Source: a virus | DNA: 24,661 bases | Strand: one strand, 5' to 3' | Virus record (IMG/VR): IMGVR_UViG_3300010885_031651 | Span: 1-24,661 of that record | In this document: in pieces, positions 1 through 5,113 of the stretch | Layout of the letters: every line of letters begins with the position of its first letter | How positions within the stretch are numbered: the stretch's first letter is position 1 | Made by a program: the position numbers and the translations under genes | Notes under the pieces: model-generated | What the model was told of the DNA's origin: nothing | What the model saw: the letters and a program-made list of their open reading frames with translations, nothing else | Databases searched by the model: none

Positions 1-21
1 CCAGTCGTCCAATAACTATAC

Positions 22-84
22 CCAATGCTTAGTAACGAACTAACTTGATCATTGGCGATTTACAGGTTCTCATCTCCTGTAAAT
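22..84 (-). other. Two stem-loops downstream of the tRNA cluster
   Basis: Two inverted repeats lie after tRNA-Val in the direction of transcription. Positions 58-66 pair perfectly with 76-84 (9 bp, 9-nt loop). Positions 22-27 pair with 50-55 (6 bp), enclosing a second 5-bp stem (29-33 with 39-43). Neither is followed by a clear U-run, so a terminator is not shown. They may be tRNA-cluster processing elements or part of a structured RNA that continues beyond the window. No gene is supported in 1-86. Confidence 0.45.
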
Positions 85-86
85 AA

Positions 87-162
87 TGGTGCCCAGTGAG
101 AGATTTGAACTCCCGACATCTGCTGTGTAAAAGCAGCGCAACTACCACTGTGCTAACTGGGC
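87..162 (-). tRNA. tRNA-Val (anticodon UAC)
   Basis: The minus strand folds as a complete cloverleaf. The acceptor stem GCCCAGT pairs with ACTGGGC, and the anticodon stem CTGCT/AGCAG closes the loop TTTACAC, giving anticodon UAC, which reads GUA. The T-arm is intact and a genomically encoded CCA follows discriminator A. It is the last tRNA of the cluster in the direction of transcription. Confidence 0.95.
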
Positions 163-169
163 TTATACT

Positions 170-244
170 TGGAGCGGCAAGCGGGAATCGAACCCGCGAC
201 CAACAGTTTGGAAGACTGTGACTCTACCACTGAGTTACTGCCGC
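170..244 (-). tRNA. tRNA-Gly (anticodon UCC)
   Basis: The acceptor stem GCGGCAG/TTGCCGC contains a terminal G-U pair. The anticodon stem ACAGT/ACTGT closes the loop CTTCCAA, giving anticodon UCC, which reads GGA. The T-stem GCGGG/CCCGC is perfect and the 3' end is an encoded TCCA. Seven bases separate it from tRNA-Val, so both are probably cut from one transcript. Confidence 0.95.
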
Positions 245-249
245 AATTT

Positions 250-324
250 TGGCTGGAGAGGCAGGGATCGAACCTGCGACCAAGTGATTAACAGTCACCT
301 GCGCTACCGCTGCGCCACTCTCCA
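250..324 (-). tRNA. tRNA-Asn (anticodon GUU)
   Basis: The acceptor stem TGGAGAG/CTCTCCA begins with U1, as bacterial tRNA-Asn does. The anticodon stem GGTGA/TCACT closes the loop CTGTTAA, giving anticodon GUU. The D-stem GCGC/GCGC and T-stem GCAGG/CCTGC are perfect, and GCCA ends the gene. It lies 7 bases downstream of the lipoprotein stop codon. Confidence 0.95.
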
Positions 325-331
325 ATAAACT

Positions 332-637
332 TTATCTACAAACAATACGTTCTACGTAGCGACCACGAATGTTATCCCATGTAGAGAAACAACTACGTTG
401 GTAGCGTGGTGGTGGTACTGGAACATAACGCTGCTGAACAAAATATGGACGTTGCTGAACAATATAACGTGGTTGTGGTTGTCTTACATAAAATGGTTCT
501 TGTGGTCGGCTCAATTCAGAGCCAATGATTGTACCAGCAACAGCTCCAACTGCTCCAGCAGCCAGTAACTGACTATCTCTTTCTGTGCATCCTGTAAGAG
601 CAAGAGCACCGACTAATACTACTAAAGCAATCTTCAT
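332..637 (-). CDS. Small secreted lipoprotein with glycine-zipper segment
   Basis: This 101-residue protein starts with a signal peptide ending in a lipobox (L14-T15-G16-C17), so it should be lipid-anchored at Cys17. Residues 27-39 form a small glycine/alanine-rich segment (AAGAVGAVAGTIIG pattern) like the glycine-zipper repeats of 17-kDa surface-antigen lipoproteins. The remainder is rich in Pro, Gln, Tyr and Arg, with Cys82 and Cys100 near the end. GGAG lies 8 bases before the ATG. It sits alone inside the tRNA cluster, a typical site for a phage moron gene. A role in superinfection exclusion or at the host envelope is an inference; an outer-membrane spanin subunit is possible but no partner gene is seen nearby. 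Confidence 0.75.
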   Translation of the reverse strand: MKIALVVLVGALALTGCTERDSQLLAAGAVGAVAGTIIGSELSRPQEPFYVRQPQPRYIVQQRPYFVQQRYVPVPPPRYQRSCFSTWDNIRGRYVERIVCR

Positions 638-655
638 CTATGTTTCTCCAGTTGA

Positions 656-729
656 TGGCGCCGCATGTAGGAGTCGAACCCACGCTTGGAGTTTTGGAGA
701 CACCCGTGCTACCGTAACACTTATGCGAC
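656..729 (-). tRNA. tRNA-Trp (anticodon CCA), anticodon-stem mismatch
   Basis: The acceptor stem GTCGCAT pairs with ATGCGGC (one U-G), the D-stem GTGT/GCAC and T-stem GTGGG/CCTAC pair, and an encoded CCA follows discriminator G. The loop CTCCAAA gives anticodon CCA. The anticodon stem GGTGT/ACTCC carries a U-U mismatch at its middle pair, which is unusual for a functional tRNA but does not disrupt the rest of the fold. Confidence 0.88.
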
Positions 730-742
730 ATACGATATTTAT

Positions 743-835
743 TGGCGGAAGTGGTAGGATTTGAACCCACGGTACGCTACTAACGTACGCTTGTTTTCAG
801 GACAAGTGCAATAAGCCAGACTCTGCCACACTTCC
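743..835 (-). tRNA. tRNA-Ser (anticodon UGA)
   Basis: This is a class II tRNA with a long variable arm. The acceptor stem GGAAGTG/CACTTCC is perfect, the anticodon stem CTTGT/ACAAG closes the loop CCTGAAA to give anticodon UGA (reads UCA), and the variable arm forms its own GTACG/CGTAC hairpin. The T-arm is intact and GCCA ends the gene. Confidence 0.95.
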
Positions 836-843
836 GTAATAAG

Positions 844-888
844 TTCCAGCTCTAAAGCTGGAAGGGCTAATCGACGCATCGAGTTAGC
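844..888 (-). other. Tandem hairpins between tRNA-Pro and tRNA-Ser
   Basis: Two adjacent inverted repeats fill the spacer. Positions 844-851 pair perfectly with 856-863 (8 bp, 4-nt loop). Positions 866-874 pair with 879-888 through GCTAA/TTAGC plus TCGA/TCGA with a single bulged base at 883 and a 4-nt loop. They do not make a cloverleaf and lack a U-run. They could guide tRNA processing or be remnants of a decayed tRNA. Confidence 0.5.
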
Positions 889-895
889 GGAAAAT

Positions 896-972
896 TGGTC
901 AGGGAAACTGGAATTGAACCAGCAACCTTTGCGTCCCAAACGCAACGCTCTACCAAATTGAGCTACTCCCTG
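896..972 (-). tRNA. tRNA-Pro (anticodon UGG)
   Basis: The acceptor stem CAGGGAG/TTCCCTG begins with C1, as tRNA-Pro usually does. The anticodon stem TTGCG/CGCAA closes the loop TTTGGGA, giving anticodon UGG (reads CCA). The D-arm GCTC/GAGC and T-arm GCTGG/CCAGT are present and ACCA is encoded. Its 5' end is only 3 bases from the end of the structured RNA region at 976-1103. Confidence 0.95.
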
Positions 973-975
973 TTA

Positions 976-1103
976 TTGTTTCTTCAAGGATACACCAGCT
1001 ATCTAACTTCCAATACCACTCGTTATTACAGCTGATTACCGATTCTGGGAAGCCTAGCGAACTTTACGATCATCCACGCTCTGATGCACCCATGAAGAAA
1101 CAA
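976..1103 (-). ncRNA. Candidate structured non-coding RNA upstream of the tRNA cluster
   Basis: No plausible gene occupies 973-1278. The ends of this segment form a long helix: 976-986 pairs perfectly with 1093-1103 (11 bp), then after one U-U mismatch 988-995 pairs with 1084-1091 (8 bp). Inside, 1005-1011 pairs with 1048-1054 and 1056-1059 pairs with 1077-1080, suggesting a branched fold. Several pairs in the 8-bp and 1005/1048 helices are G-U on the minus-strand RNA and would be A-C on the plus strand, which argues that the minus strand is the functional RNA. I do not recognise the family. Large ornate phage RNAs such as GOLLD and ROOL are known near phage tRNAs, but no match is claimed. 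Confidence 0.45.
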
Positions 1104-1160
1104 CCGAAGTCGTTTCAACAAGTTTCCAACGATTTCAAACAGCGTATATTATTATATTAC

Positions 1161-1267
1161 TGCTAGTTTTTGAGTAAGGAAAACTAGCAAACCTCGTATA
1201 GACAGCCCATCCCATGTTTCGTCTATAACGGAGGCAGAAACAGAGCATAGAGCTCTGGTGGGTCTGC
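1161..1267 (-). other. Three hairpins at the 5' side of the non-coding region
   Basis: Positions 1161-1170 pair perfectly with 1180-1189 (10 bp, 9-nt loop). Positions 1197-1203 pair with 1221-1227 (7 bp). Positions 1241-1246 pair with 1252-1257, inside an outer 1234-1238/1263-1267 stem. A further hairpin, 1106-1114 with 1128-1136, lies towards the next element. The outermost hairpin starts only a few bases after a late-promoter-like motif, so these could form the 5' part of the same RNA as 976-1103. Read on the plus strand, the 1234-1267 hairpin is followed by a T-rich run and could terminate plus-strand transcripts. Confidence 0.45.
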
Positions 1268-1272
1268 TTTCT

Positions 1273-1280
1273 TATTTATT
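1273..1280 (-). promoter_or_regulatory. Late-promoter-like motif AATAAATA
   Basis: The minus strand reads AATAAATA, one base from the T4 late promoter consensus TATAAATA, overlapping the stop codon of the HTH gene. It would drive the structured region and tRNA cluster under gp55 control. Such AT-rich octamers also arise by chance here, so this is suggestive only. Confidence 0.35.
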
Positions 1281-1560
1281 AAGCAAAAGCCATCTTACGT
1301 GCATTCGGACCAACTGATTCAGATCCAAGAGAAGCAATACCAGCAGCGATAATTGCACGAGTTGGTGCACCTAGACGATACTTCTGAGTAACTTCGCCCT
1401 TAGAATTTGTATGCTCATTCAAATAAATAGCGTAACCATCATGACGAAGATTGTAGATAATATCGTATGGGTTTGCCACATTAAAACGAGACGTAATTTG
1501 ACGAGCAGTAAGTTGTTCGCCATTCTTGAACGCATTTAATACCTTAATAGTCTTAGACAT
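1279..1560 (-). CDS. Small helix-turn-helix DNA-binding protein (HTH_39-like)
   Basis: This 93-residue protein has an N-terminal winged-helix-like domain at about residues 5-62. The segment LTARQITSRFNVANPYDII (17-35) looks like helix-turn-helix helices, and a basic wing (about 45-62) follows. The C-terminal third is short and low in complexity. It resembles small HTH proteins common in marine T4-like phages; that link is from memory. GGAG sits 8 bases before the ATG. It is the last gene before the non-coding region and tRNA cluster and could regulate viral or host transcription, but its target is unknown. Confidence 0.7.
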   Translation of the reverse strand: MSKTIKVLNAFKNGEQLTARQITSRFNVANPYDIIYNLRHDGYAIYLNEHTNSKGEVTQKYRLGAPTRAIIAAGIASLGSESVGPNARKMAFA

Positions 1561-1584
1561 TCACTCTTCTCCATTTAGAGTTCA

Positions 1585-1613
1585 ATTATAAAGATAGTCA
1601 ATATTTCTTTAAA
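1585..1613 (-). promoter_or_regulatory. Candidate sigma70-type promoter for the HTH gene
   Basis: The minus strand carries TTTAAA (1608-1613), a 17-base spacer and a perfect TATAAT (1585-1590), 25 bases before the HTH start. The -35 box matches consensus at only four of six positions. It overlaps a short palindrome around 1602-1619, which could be an operator. Confidence 0.4.
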
Positions 1614-1779
1614 GAATATCAACCAGTTTGCCATTAAAATCAATGGCTCTTACCCTGCACGTAGGGAACTGTGATTGTAGTTCCTTCATTGCCGCAAGGA
1701 TACGCTGAGAGTTGTTAAAAACATTGTTATACGTTCTCCACAAACCACTAATCTGTGCTTGAATAGAAACATATTCCAT
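1609..1779 (-). CDS. Small hypothetical protein (56 aa)
   Basis: A short gene starts with ATG 2 bases after the stop of the preceding 125-residue gene and uses GAGAGG about 5 bases upstream as its ribosome site. The product begins MEYVSIQAQISG and looks largely helical (about 1-38), ending in a short segment CRVRAIDFNGKLVDIL that could form a beta-hairpin. I do not recognise the family. The good ribosome site, tight packing and lack of an alternative explanation for this stretch support it as real. Confidence 0.7.
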   Translation of the reverse strand: MEYVSIQAQISGLWRTYNNVFNNSQRILAAMKELQSQFPTCRVRAIDFNGKLVDIL

Positions 1780-1780
1780 A

Positions 1781-2158
1781 TTAACCTCTCCGCATATTCG
1801 CTATGTCGATGGCTACTTGTTTATTATCGGCGAACACAGGAACCATATTAGATTTGTGCATCGTCGCAATACCAAGAAGCTTTCGCTCACCAGTATACTG
1901 TTTTGGTTCGACCTTCTTACCTATACCAGTTCCGATACCGTAACTAACATATTCAGACTGATCAACAACCATACTATTAGTATGCTCTGTTTCCCATAAT
2001 TTGTCAAGTACTTTTTTATCTTTCTTCATACCCTTTGTCATAGAGTCAACCCATTGTTGGTGGGCAAGAAGTTGTAACTTCTTCTTACCGTTAACCTTAG
2101 ACTTCTTCTTAGAAAAATTTGTTGTAGTAACAAATGCAGGGCAAAGATGCATAGACAT
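1781..2158 (-). CDS. Conserved-type phage hypothetical protein (125 aa)
   Basis: The protein is basic in its first half, with a lysine-rich stretch (about residues 17-28, KKKSKVNGKKK), a helical middle (about 30-58) and a Gly/Lys-rich C-terminal half with YGIGTGIGKKVEP around 73-85. Its layout (short disordered start, basic segment, short motif near the end) is common among small marine phage proteins of unknown role. GGAG lies 9 bases before the ATG; a second ATG two codons later is possible. It is followed closely by the 56-residue gene and preceded by the AAA+ ATPase, probably in one transcript. No function is assigned. Confidence 0.7.
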   Translation of the reverse strand: MSMHLCPAFVTTTNFSKKKSKVNGKKKLQLLAHQQWVDSMTKGMKKDKKVLDKLWETEHTNSMVVDQSEYVSYGIGTGIGKKVEPKQYTGERKLLGIATMHKSNMVPVFADNKQVAIDIANMRRG

Positions 2159-2172
2159 TATGGTATTCTCCC

Positions 2173-3030
2173 TTAGTTCTTACAGCAAGTAATCTTGGCG
2201 ATACGTTGCCAATCGTTACCTTGTTTACGCAAGGAACCGAGCTTGATAGCCATGCGAAGAGAAAGTTCGCGGAGCTTTTCAGAGTTCTGTTCGATAAACA
2301 TGATAACATCACTACGTTCGGCAAGAGAAAGATCGCCGAGCAAACCTTGCTTAATGACTTGACGAATGCGAACAAGATAGTCTCGGCGGGTTTTCATCGC
2401 AAGATCAATATAATGGCTTCGCGAAACAAGAGCTTCAAGATGCGGTGCCAGTTTATGACCACGATCGATCATCGCGTCAAAGTCATAATTGCTGATGAAA
2501 ATGATTGTTCCCTTGAACTCGAACGAGCGAGGGATAATCGCAGCAGTTTCATCATCAATCAACTTACCTTCAGAAAGCCAAGAAACAACTCGGCGTTCAG
2601 TTGTATCACAAACAGCTTTCAGCAAGCCGAGCGAAATATCGTCGAAGAAAATAGCGTCGGCGTCATCGAAAACGATAACTTGGTTTTCTTCGCGATATTG
2701 ATACAACAATTTAACAAGCCCAGTCGCACGAACGTAACCTTTGATAATCGTGTGGTTGACTTCGTTCGGGTCCCATTGGTTAAGACGTTTCTCAACGGTG
2801 TAAGACTTTCCAAGACCAGCAGGACCAGAAACGATAAGCGCACGAGCATTACCAACCGTACAAGCTTCGGTCAACACATCAAGAATTTCGAATCGTTCGG
2901 CAATGCGCTGATCGATCTCTTCCTCGGTTTCTTTAGAGACAATTGGGTAAGAAACTTTGATGTTAGTAATACGTTCAACAGAAGACTTTTTCGAAGAACG
3001 AAAACCAGACTTAGGAACACCACGGGGCAT
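2173..3030 (-). CDS. AAA+ family ATPase
   Basis: This 285-residue protein is a P-loop NTPase of the AAA+ type. It shows Walker A GPAGLGKS (69-76), Walker B IVFDDAD (119-125), a sensor-1-like FISN (178-181) and an arginine in SRSH (203-206) that could be the arginine finger. The first 25 residues are basic and probably disordered. The C-terminal third is helical, as in AAA+ lid domains. GGAG is 6 bases before the ATG, and a strong early promoter lies at 3058-3086. It is unlike the gp44 clamp loader in the same window. Related single-domain ATPases are frequent in marine myoviruses, with no assigned role; remodelling of a host or replication protein is inference. Confidence 0.85.
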   Translation of the reverse strand: MPRGVPKSGFRSSKKSSVERITNIKVSYPIVSKETEEEIDQRIAERFEILDVLTEACTVGNARALIVSGPAGLGKSYTVEKRLNQWDPNEVNHTIIKGYVRATGLVKLLYQYREENQVIVFDDADAIFFDDISLGLLKAVCDTTERRVVSWLSEGKLIDDETAAIIPRSFEFKGTIIFISNYDFDAMIDRGHKLAPHLEALVSRSHYIDLAMKTRRDYLVRIRQVIKQGLLGDLSLAERSDVIMFIEQNSEKLRELSLRMAIKLGSLRKQGNDWQRIAKITCCKN

Positions 3031-3057
3031 ATTATTCTCCTCATCAACTTATAATCA

Positions 3058-3086
3058 ATTGTACCGTAGTTTTAGAAATAAGTCAA
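3058..3086 (-). promoter_or_regulatory. Early promoter module copy 1
   Basis: The minus strand has TTGACT (3081-3086), a 17-base spacer and TACAAT (3058-3063), a near-consensus sigma70 promoter. It lies 28 bases before the AAA+ ATPase start. The spacer begins with ATTTCTA after one base, and a GTTGATGA leader element lies downstream, both shared with the copies at 3377-3405 and 3635-3663. Confidence 0.8.
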
Positions 3087-3096
3087 GCACTAAAAT

Positions 3097-3348
3097 TCAA
3101 TACGCTCCCTCAAAGTTAAGCTTAAAAGTAGCCCACTCAGGCTCACCGTCAGCGAATTCGTCACCATAAAGTTGAAAGAAAATAACATCACCGTCAAGCA
3201 CAACAGCAATATCATCAACTTCACCAATAAAAGGGTTTTCCGACTCACAACCAGAAAAACTCATCCAATCACCTTCATCAAAAGGACGGAACTGAGTTTT
3301 AGCAACCAAAAGTAAAGCTTCAACGGGCGACTGGGGTAAACGGCTCAT
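3097..3348 (-). CDS. Small acidic hypothetical protein (83 aa)
   Basis: I start this gene at the ATG encoding MSRLPQSPVEA because AAGGAG lies 7 bases upstream; an in-frame ATG seven codons earlier would place the ribosome site inside the gene. The 83-residue product is acidic and rich in aromatic residues, with a likely mixed alpha/beta fold (helix about 8-19, then several beta-strands). No family is recognised. It has its own early promoter at 3377-3405, suggesting an early host-takeover protein, a class typically small, acidic and variable between phages. Confidence 0.7.
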   Translation of the reverse strand: MSRLPQSPVEALLLVAKTQFRPFDEGDWMSFSGCESENPFIGEVDDIAVVLDGDVIFFQLYGDEFADGEPEWATFKLNFEGAY

Positions 3349-3376
3349 TTTTTTCTCCTTCATCAACATATATTAT

Positions 3377-3405
3377 ATTGTACCGCGAAAATAGAAATTA
3401 GTCAA
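3377..3405 (-). promoter_or_regulatory. Early promoter module copy 2
   Basis: The minus strand has TTGACT (3400-3405), a 17-base spacer and TACAAT (3377-3382), followed by the GTTGATGA leader element and AAGGAG before the 83-residue gene. The spacer contains ATTTCTA and a GC-rich end (CGCGG) just before the -10 box, closely matching copies 1 and 3. Confidence 0.82.
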
Positions 3406-3446
3406 GGAATTTCTTTTCGCTTTATAAACAACGACTTACTAATAAG

Positions 3447-3602
3447 TTATTGTTTTTCAACTCGTTTTTCCCAAGCTTTTATTAGATTTTCGTAATTAAT
3501 GTCGTAAGAAAGGTTAAGTGATTGTAATGACTTGAGAAAAGCGATTTTTCCCTCAATAGTGGGGATTTTTTTGAAGTCGGCGAAAATTTCGTGTAAAACC
3601 AT
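3447..3602 (-). CDS. Small hypothetical protein (51 aa)
   Basis: A short gene beginning MVLHEIFADFKKIP has a strong GAGGAG ribosome site 7 bases before its ATG and its own early promoter at 3635-3663. The product is predicted mostly helical, with a lysine-rich C-terminus (KAWEKRVEKQ). I recognise no family. The identical promoter arrangement to its neighbours makes it credible as an early gene despite its size. Confidence 0.72.
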   Translation of the reverse strand: MVLHEIFADFKKIPTIEGKIAFLKSLQSLNLSYDINYENLIKAWEKRVEKQ

Positions 3603-3634
3603 TTTTTAGCTCCTCTTTCATCAACCTATAATAC

Positions 3635-3663
3635 ATTCTACCCCGAAACTAGAAATTAGTCAA
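3635..3663 (-). promoter_or_regulatory. Early promoter module copy 3
   Basis: The minus strand has TTGACT (3658-3663), a 17-base spacer and TAGAAT (3635-3640), then GTTGATGA and GAGGAG before the 51-residue gene. The spacer shares AATTTCTA with copy 2 in full, and the segment before the -10 box ends in GGGG rather than CGCGG. Confidence 0.8.
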
Positions 3664-3691
3664 GGATTTTTTTTATAGTGGAATCAAGGAC

Positions 3692-3937
3692 TTAGGAATC
3701 TTCTTCCTCGATTACCTCGGCGATGAAGTCATGGAGAGCTTCTCGAAGCTTGGCTTTAGCGGGAAGGTATCGCTCTTCTTTGATTTTCCACATTTGTCTA
3801 TGGTTGGAATACTTCTCTTCCTCCCACATATCATCACGTGCGTCGATCATTTTTTCGAGAGACTCGATGAACTTATCAATATTCTCGATCTTTTGCCTGA
3901 ATTTCTTCAATTTCTTTATTCTCCCGAGTATCGACAA
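3692..3937 (-). CDS. Small coiled-coil-like hypothetical protein (81 aa)
   Basis: The reading frame begins at a TTG and overlaps the end of the previous gene by 62 bases. It encodes a highly charged, largely helical product with heptad-like spacing (about 1-30) and an acidic end (EVIEEEDS). The ribosome site is poor: AGGA lies about 13 bases before the TTG. An internal ATG at codon 30 would give a 52-residue protein without the overlap, but its ribosome site is also weak. The frame is probably coding because no other explanation fits 3692-3875, but the start is uncertain. Confidence 0.5.
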   Translation of the reverse strand: MSILGRIKKLKKFRQKIENIDKFIESLEKMIDARDDMWEEEKYSNHRQMWKIKEERYLPAKAKLREALHDFIAEVIEEEDS

Positions 3938-4226
3938 TCATATATGATGTTCCTTTTTCGATATCTCTATAAACTTCCATAATTTGTCTTATCTTGTAAA
4001 GTCTATTCGAAATATCTTTAATTGTATTTCTTACTGTTTGATCATTGTAGCCATCTTCTAGATCAGACAAAGCAGAATCTAAATTCATATCAGCTGAATA
4101 GTCTATCTGATACTTCGTACCATCCTTATCAATGTTTACTTCATAGGGTGGAAAAAGTATGTTAGCTATTTCATCTATTTTTTTATCTGAAGGAGTCGAT
4201 ATTTTGGATTTGAAAATTTTAAACAT
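3876..4226 (-). CDS. Conserved T4-like phage hypothetical protein downstream of regA
   Basis: This 116-residue protein begins with a basic segment (MFKIFKSKIS) and contains IANILFPPYEV (about 21-31), then a beta-rich patch and an acidic helix-rich region with LDSALSDLEDG (49-59). Small proteins of this look occur directly after regA in marine T4-like phages; that comparison is from memory. No enzymatic motif is seen. The start codon lies 18 bases beyond the regA stop, consistent with cotranscription with the replication genes. Function is unknown. Confidence 0.72.
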   Translation of the reverse strand: MFKIFKSKISTPSDKKIDEIANILFPPYEVNIDKDGTKYQIDYSADMNLDSALSDLEDGYNDQTVRNTIKDISNRLYKIRQIMEVYRDIEKGTSYMIVDTRENKEIEEIQAKDREY

Positions 4227-4244
4227 AACGAAAACACCACACTG

Positions 4245-4643
4245 TTATTTTTTCTTGCGCCCGATATTATACTTCGCTTCTAAGGTCCAACTATCTTTAT
4301 CTTTATGGGGGATAATTTTAACCTGACTCATAGGAGCTTTTGGTTCTTTTATTCTCTCATTCTCAACCACTTTTAATAAGTTCCAATCTTCCAATAACTG
4401 AATGATTGTATTACGACGACCTTTGTCTTCGCCAGTAAAATCAGAAGGTTTTCCATCTAAAGCAAAAAGCTCTTTGAAGTGAACAATATAATACTTACCT
4501 TGTTTATGCAAAATATGGCAAGACTGATAAAGTTTCTTATCTTTACGAGATGCAACACCGATACGAGTAAGAGTTTCCTTAATTTTTAAGAAGTCTTCCT
4601 CTTCAGCAATTTTCACCTCAATTAGCGAATCTACTATAGTCAT
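4245..4643 (-). CDS. regA: RegA translational repressor
   Basis: At 132 residues this is close to the 122-residue T4 protein. It keeps its hallmark segments: EEDFLKIKETLTRIGVA (15-31), KKLYQSCHILHKQGKYYIVH (36-55) and the RRNTI..LLEDW region (about 75-87). RegA binds AU-rich sequences around start codons of early mRNAs and blocks ribosome entry, in T4 including those of genes 44, 45 and regA itself. It sits in the conserved order 45-44-62-regA, 2 bases after the gene 62 stop, with its ribosome site inside the end of gene 62. The C-terminus is a little longer than in T4 and ends in RKKK. Confidence 0.95.
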   Translation of the reverse strand: MTIVDSLIEVKIAEEEDFLKIKETLTRIGVASRKDKKLYQSCHILHKQGKYYIVHFKELFALDGKPSDFTGEDKGRRNTIIQLLEDWNLLKVVENERIKEPKAPMSQVKIIPHKDKDSWTLEAKYNIGRKKK

Positions 4644-4645
4644 TA

Positions 4646-5113
4646 TTATCCACCTTTTTCTTGTCTTTTTTTAATAATATCGATCTGTTCCTTTGTGAGG
4701 ATAGAAAGAGCTTCTTTAGCTCTATTCGAATTATATTTATAATGACTAGAAATTAAGGCGATTAAATCTTGTTCCTTCTCAGCTTCCTTCTCCCGCTTCT
4801 TATCTTCATCGGTTTTTTTCTTTCCATATCGCTTTTGTTTGCGAACTCTATAGAAAAGAAAATGATAATGAAGCTTATCAGAAAGATGATAATGTTTATT
4901 CATCTCATTTGCGGCTGCTATAGTATCTGTATGATTAGATAAGCTAAGATTAGTTCTCCATTGATTATATTTGAATTCAAGAGGAAGATCTAGGTCAATT
5001 AGCGTTGTTTCGCTATTGATGTTGTTCTCATATCGCCAGTCATAAACTGGCTTTTTGATTACCTCTTCTTTTACCTCTTCTCTTGCATTTAGAGTTACAT
5101 CTAAAAAATTCAT
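4646..5113 (-). CDS. 62: Clamp loader small subunit gp62
   Basis: This 155-residue protein lies between gp44 and RegA, where gene 62 always is in T4-like phages, and overlaps gp44 by four bases (ATGA). Sequence similarity to T4 gp62 (187 aa) is weak, but the central pattern YHFLFYRVRKQKRYGKK (82-98) matches the part of T4 gp62 that includes KRYGKW. The lysine/glutamate-rich stretch at 98-114 is probably an exposed helix. gp62 forms a 4:1 complex with gp44 to load the gp45 clamp. The assignment rests mainly on position and this motif. Confidence 0.88.
   Translation of the reverse strand: MNFLDVTLNAREEVKEEVIKKPVYDWRYENNINSETTLIDLDLPLEFKYNQWRTNLSLSNHTDTIAAANEMNKHYHLSDKLHYHFLFYRVRKQKRYGKKKTDEDKKREKEAEKEQDLIALISSHYKYNSNRAKEALSILTKEQIDIIKKRQEKGG

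Noticed and set aside
58-84. Short minus-strand frame with AGGAG directly before ATG inside the 9-bp hairpin
   Set aside because: There is no spacing between the ribosome site and the ATG, and the frame ends after 14 codons, so translation is not supported.
1081-1166. Hammerhead-like CTGATG...GAAAC on the plus strand and a 24-codon plus-strand frame beginning at 1092
   Set aside because: The hammerhead core needs A after CUGAUG and proper stems, which are absent. The small frame has no ribosome site and lies across the predicted RNA helices.
2206-3054. Long open frame of 282 codons on the plus strand
   Set aside because: It lies entirely opposite the AAA+ ATPase, whose Walker motifs are clear. 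Its product shows no domain and no ribosome site, so it is a by-product of the codon use of the real gene.
3692-3937. Treating the 81-codon frame as a fragment of DNA polymerase gp43, which follows regA in T4
   Set aside because: No polymerase motifs are present and the composition is that of a short coiled coil. gp43 is not in this window.
4734-4741. Perfect TATAAATA on the minus strand
   Set aside because: It is inside the gp62 coding region, and AT-rich coding DNA produces such octamers by chance. A late promoter for regA is not expected. A second copy at 7917-7924 inside the DUF3310-like gene was rejected for the same reason.
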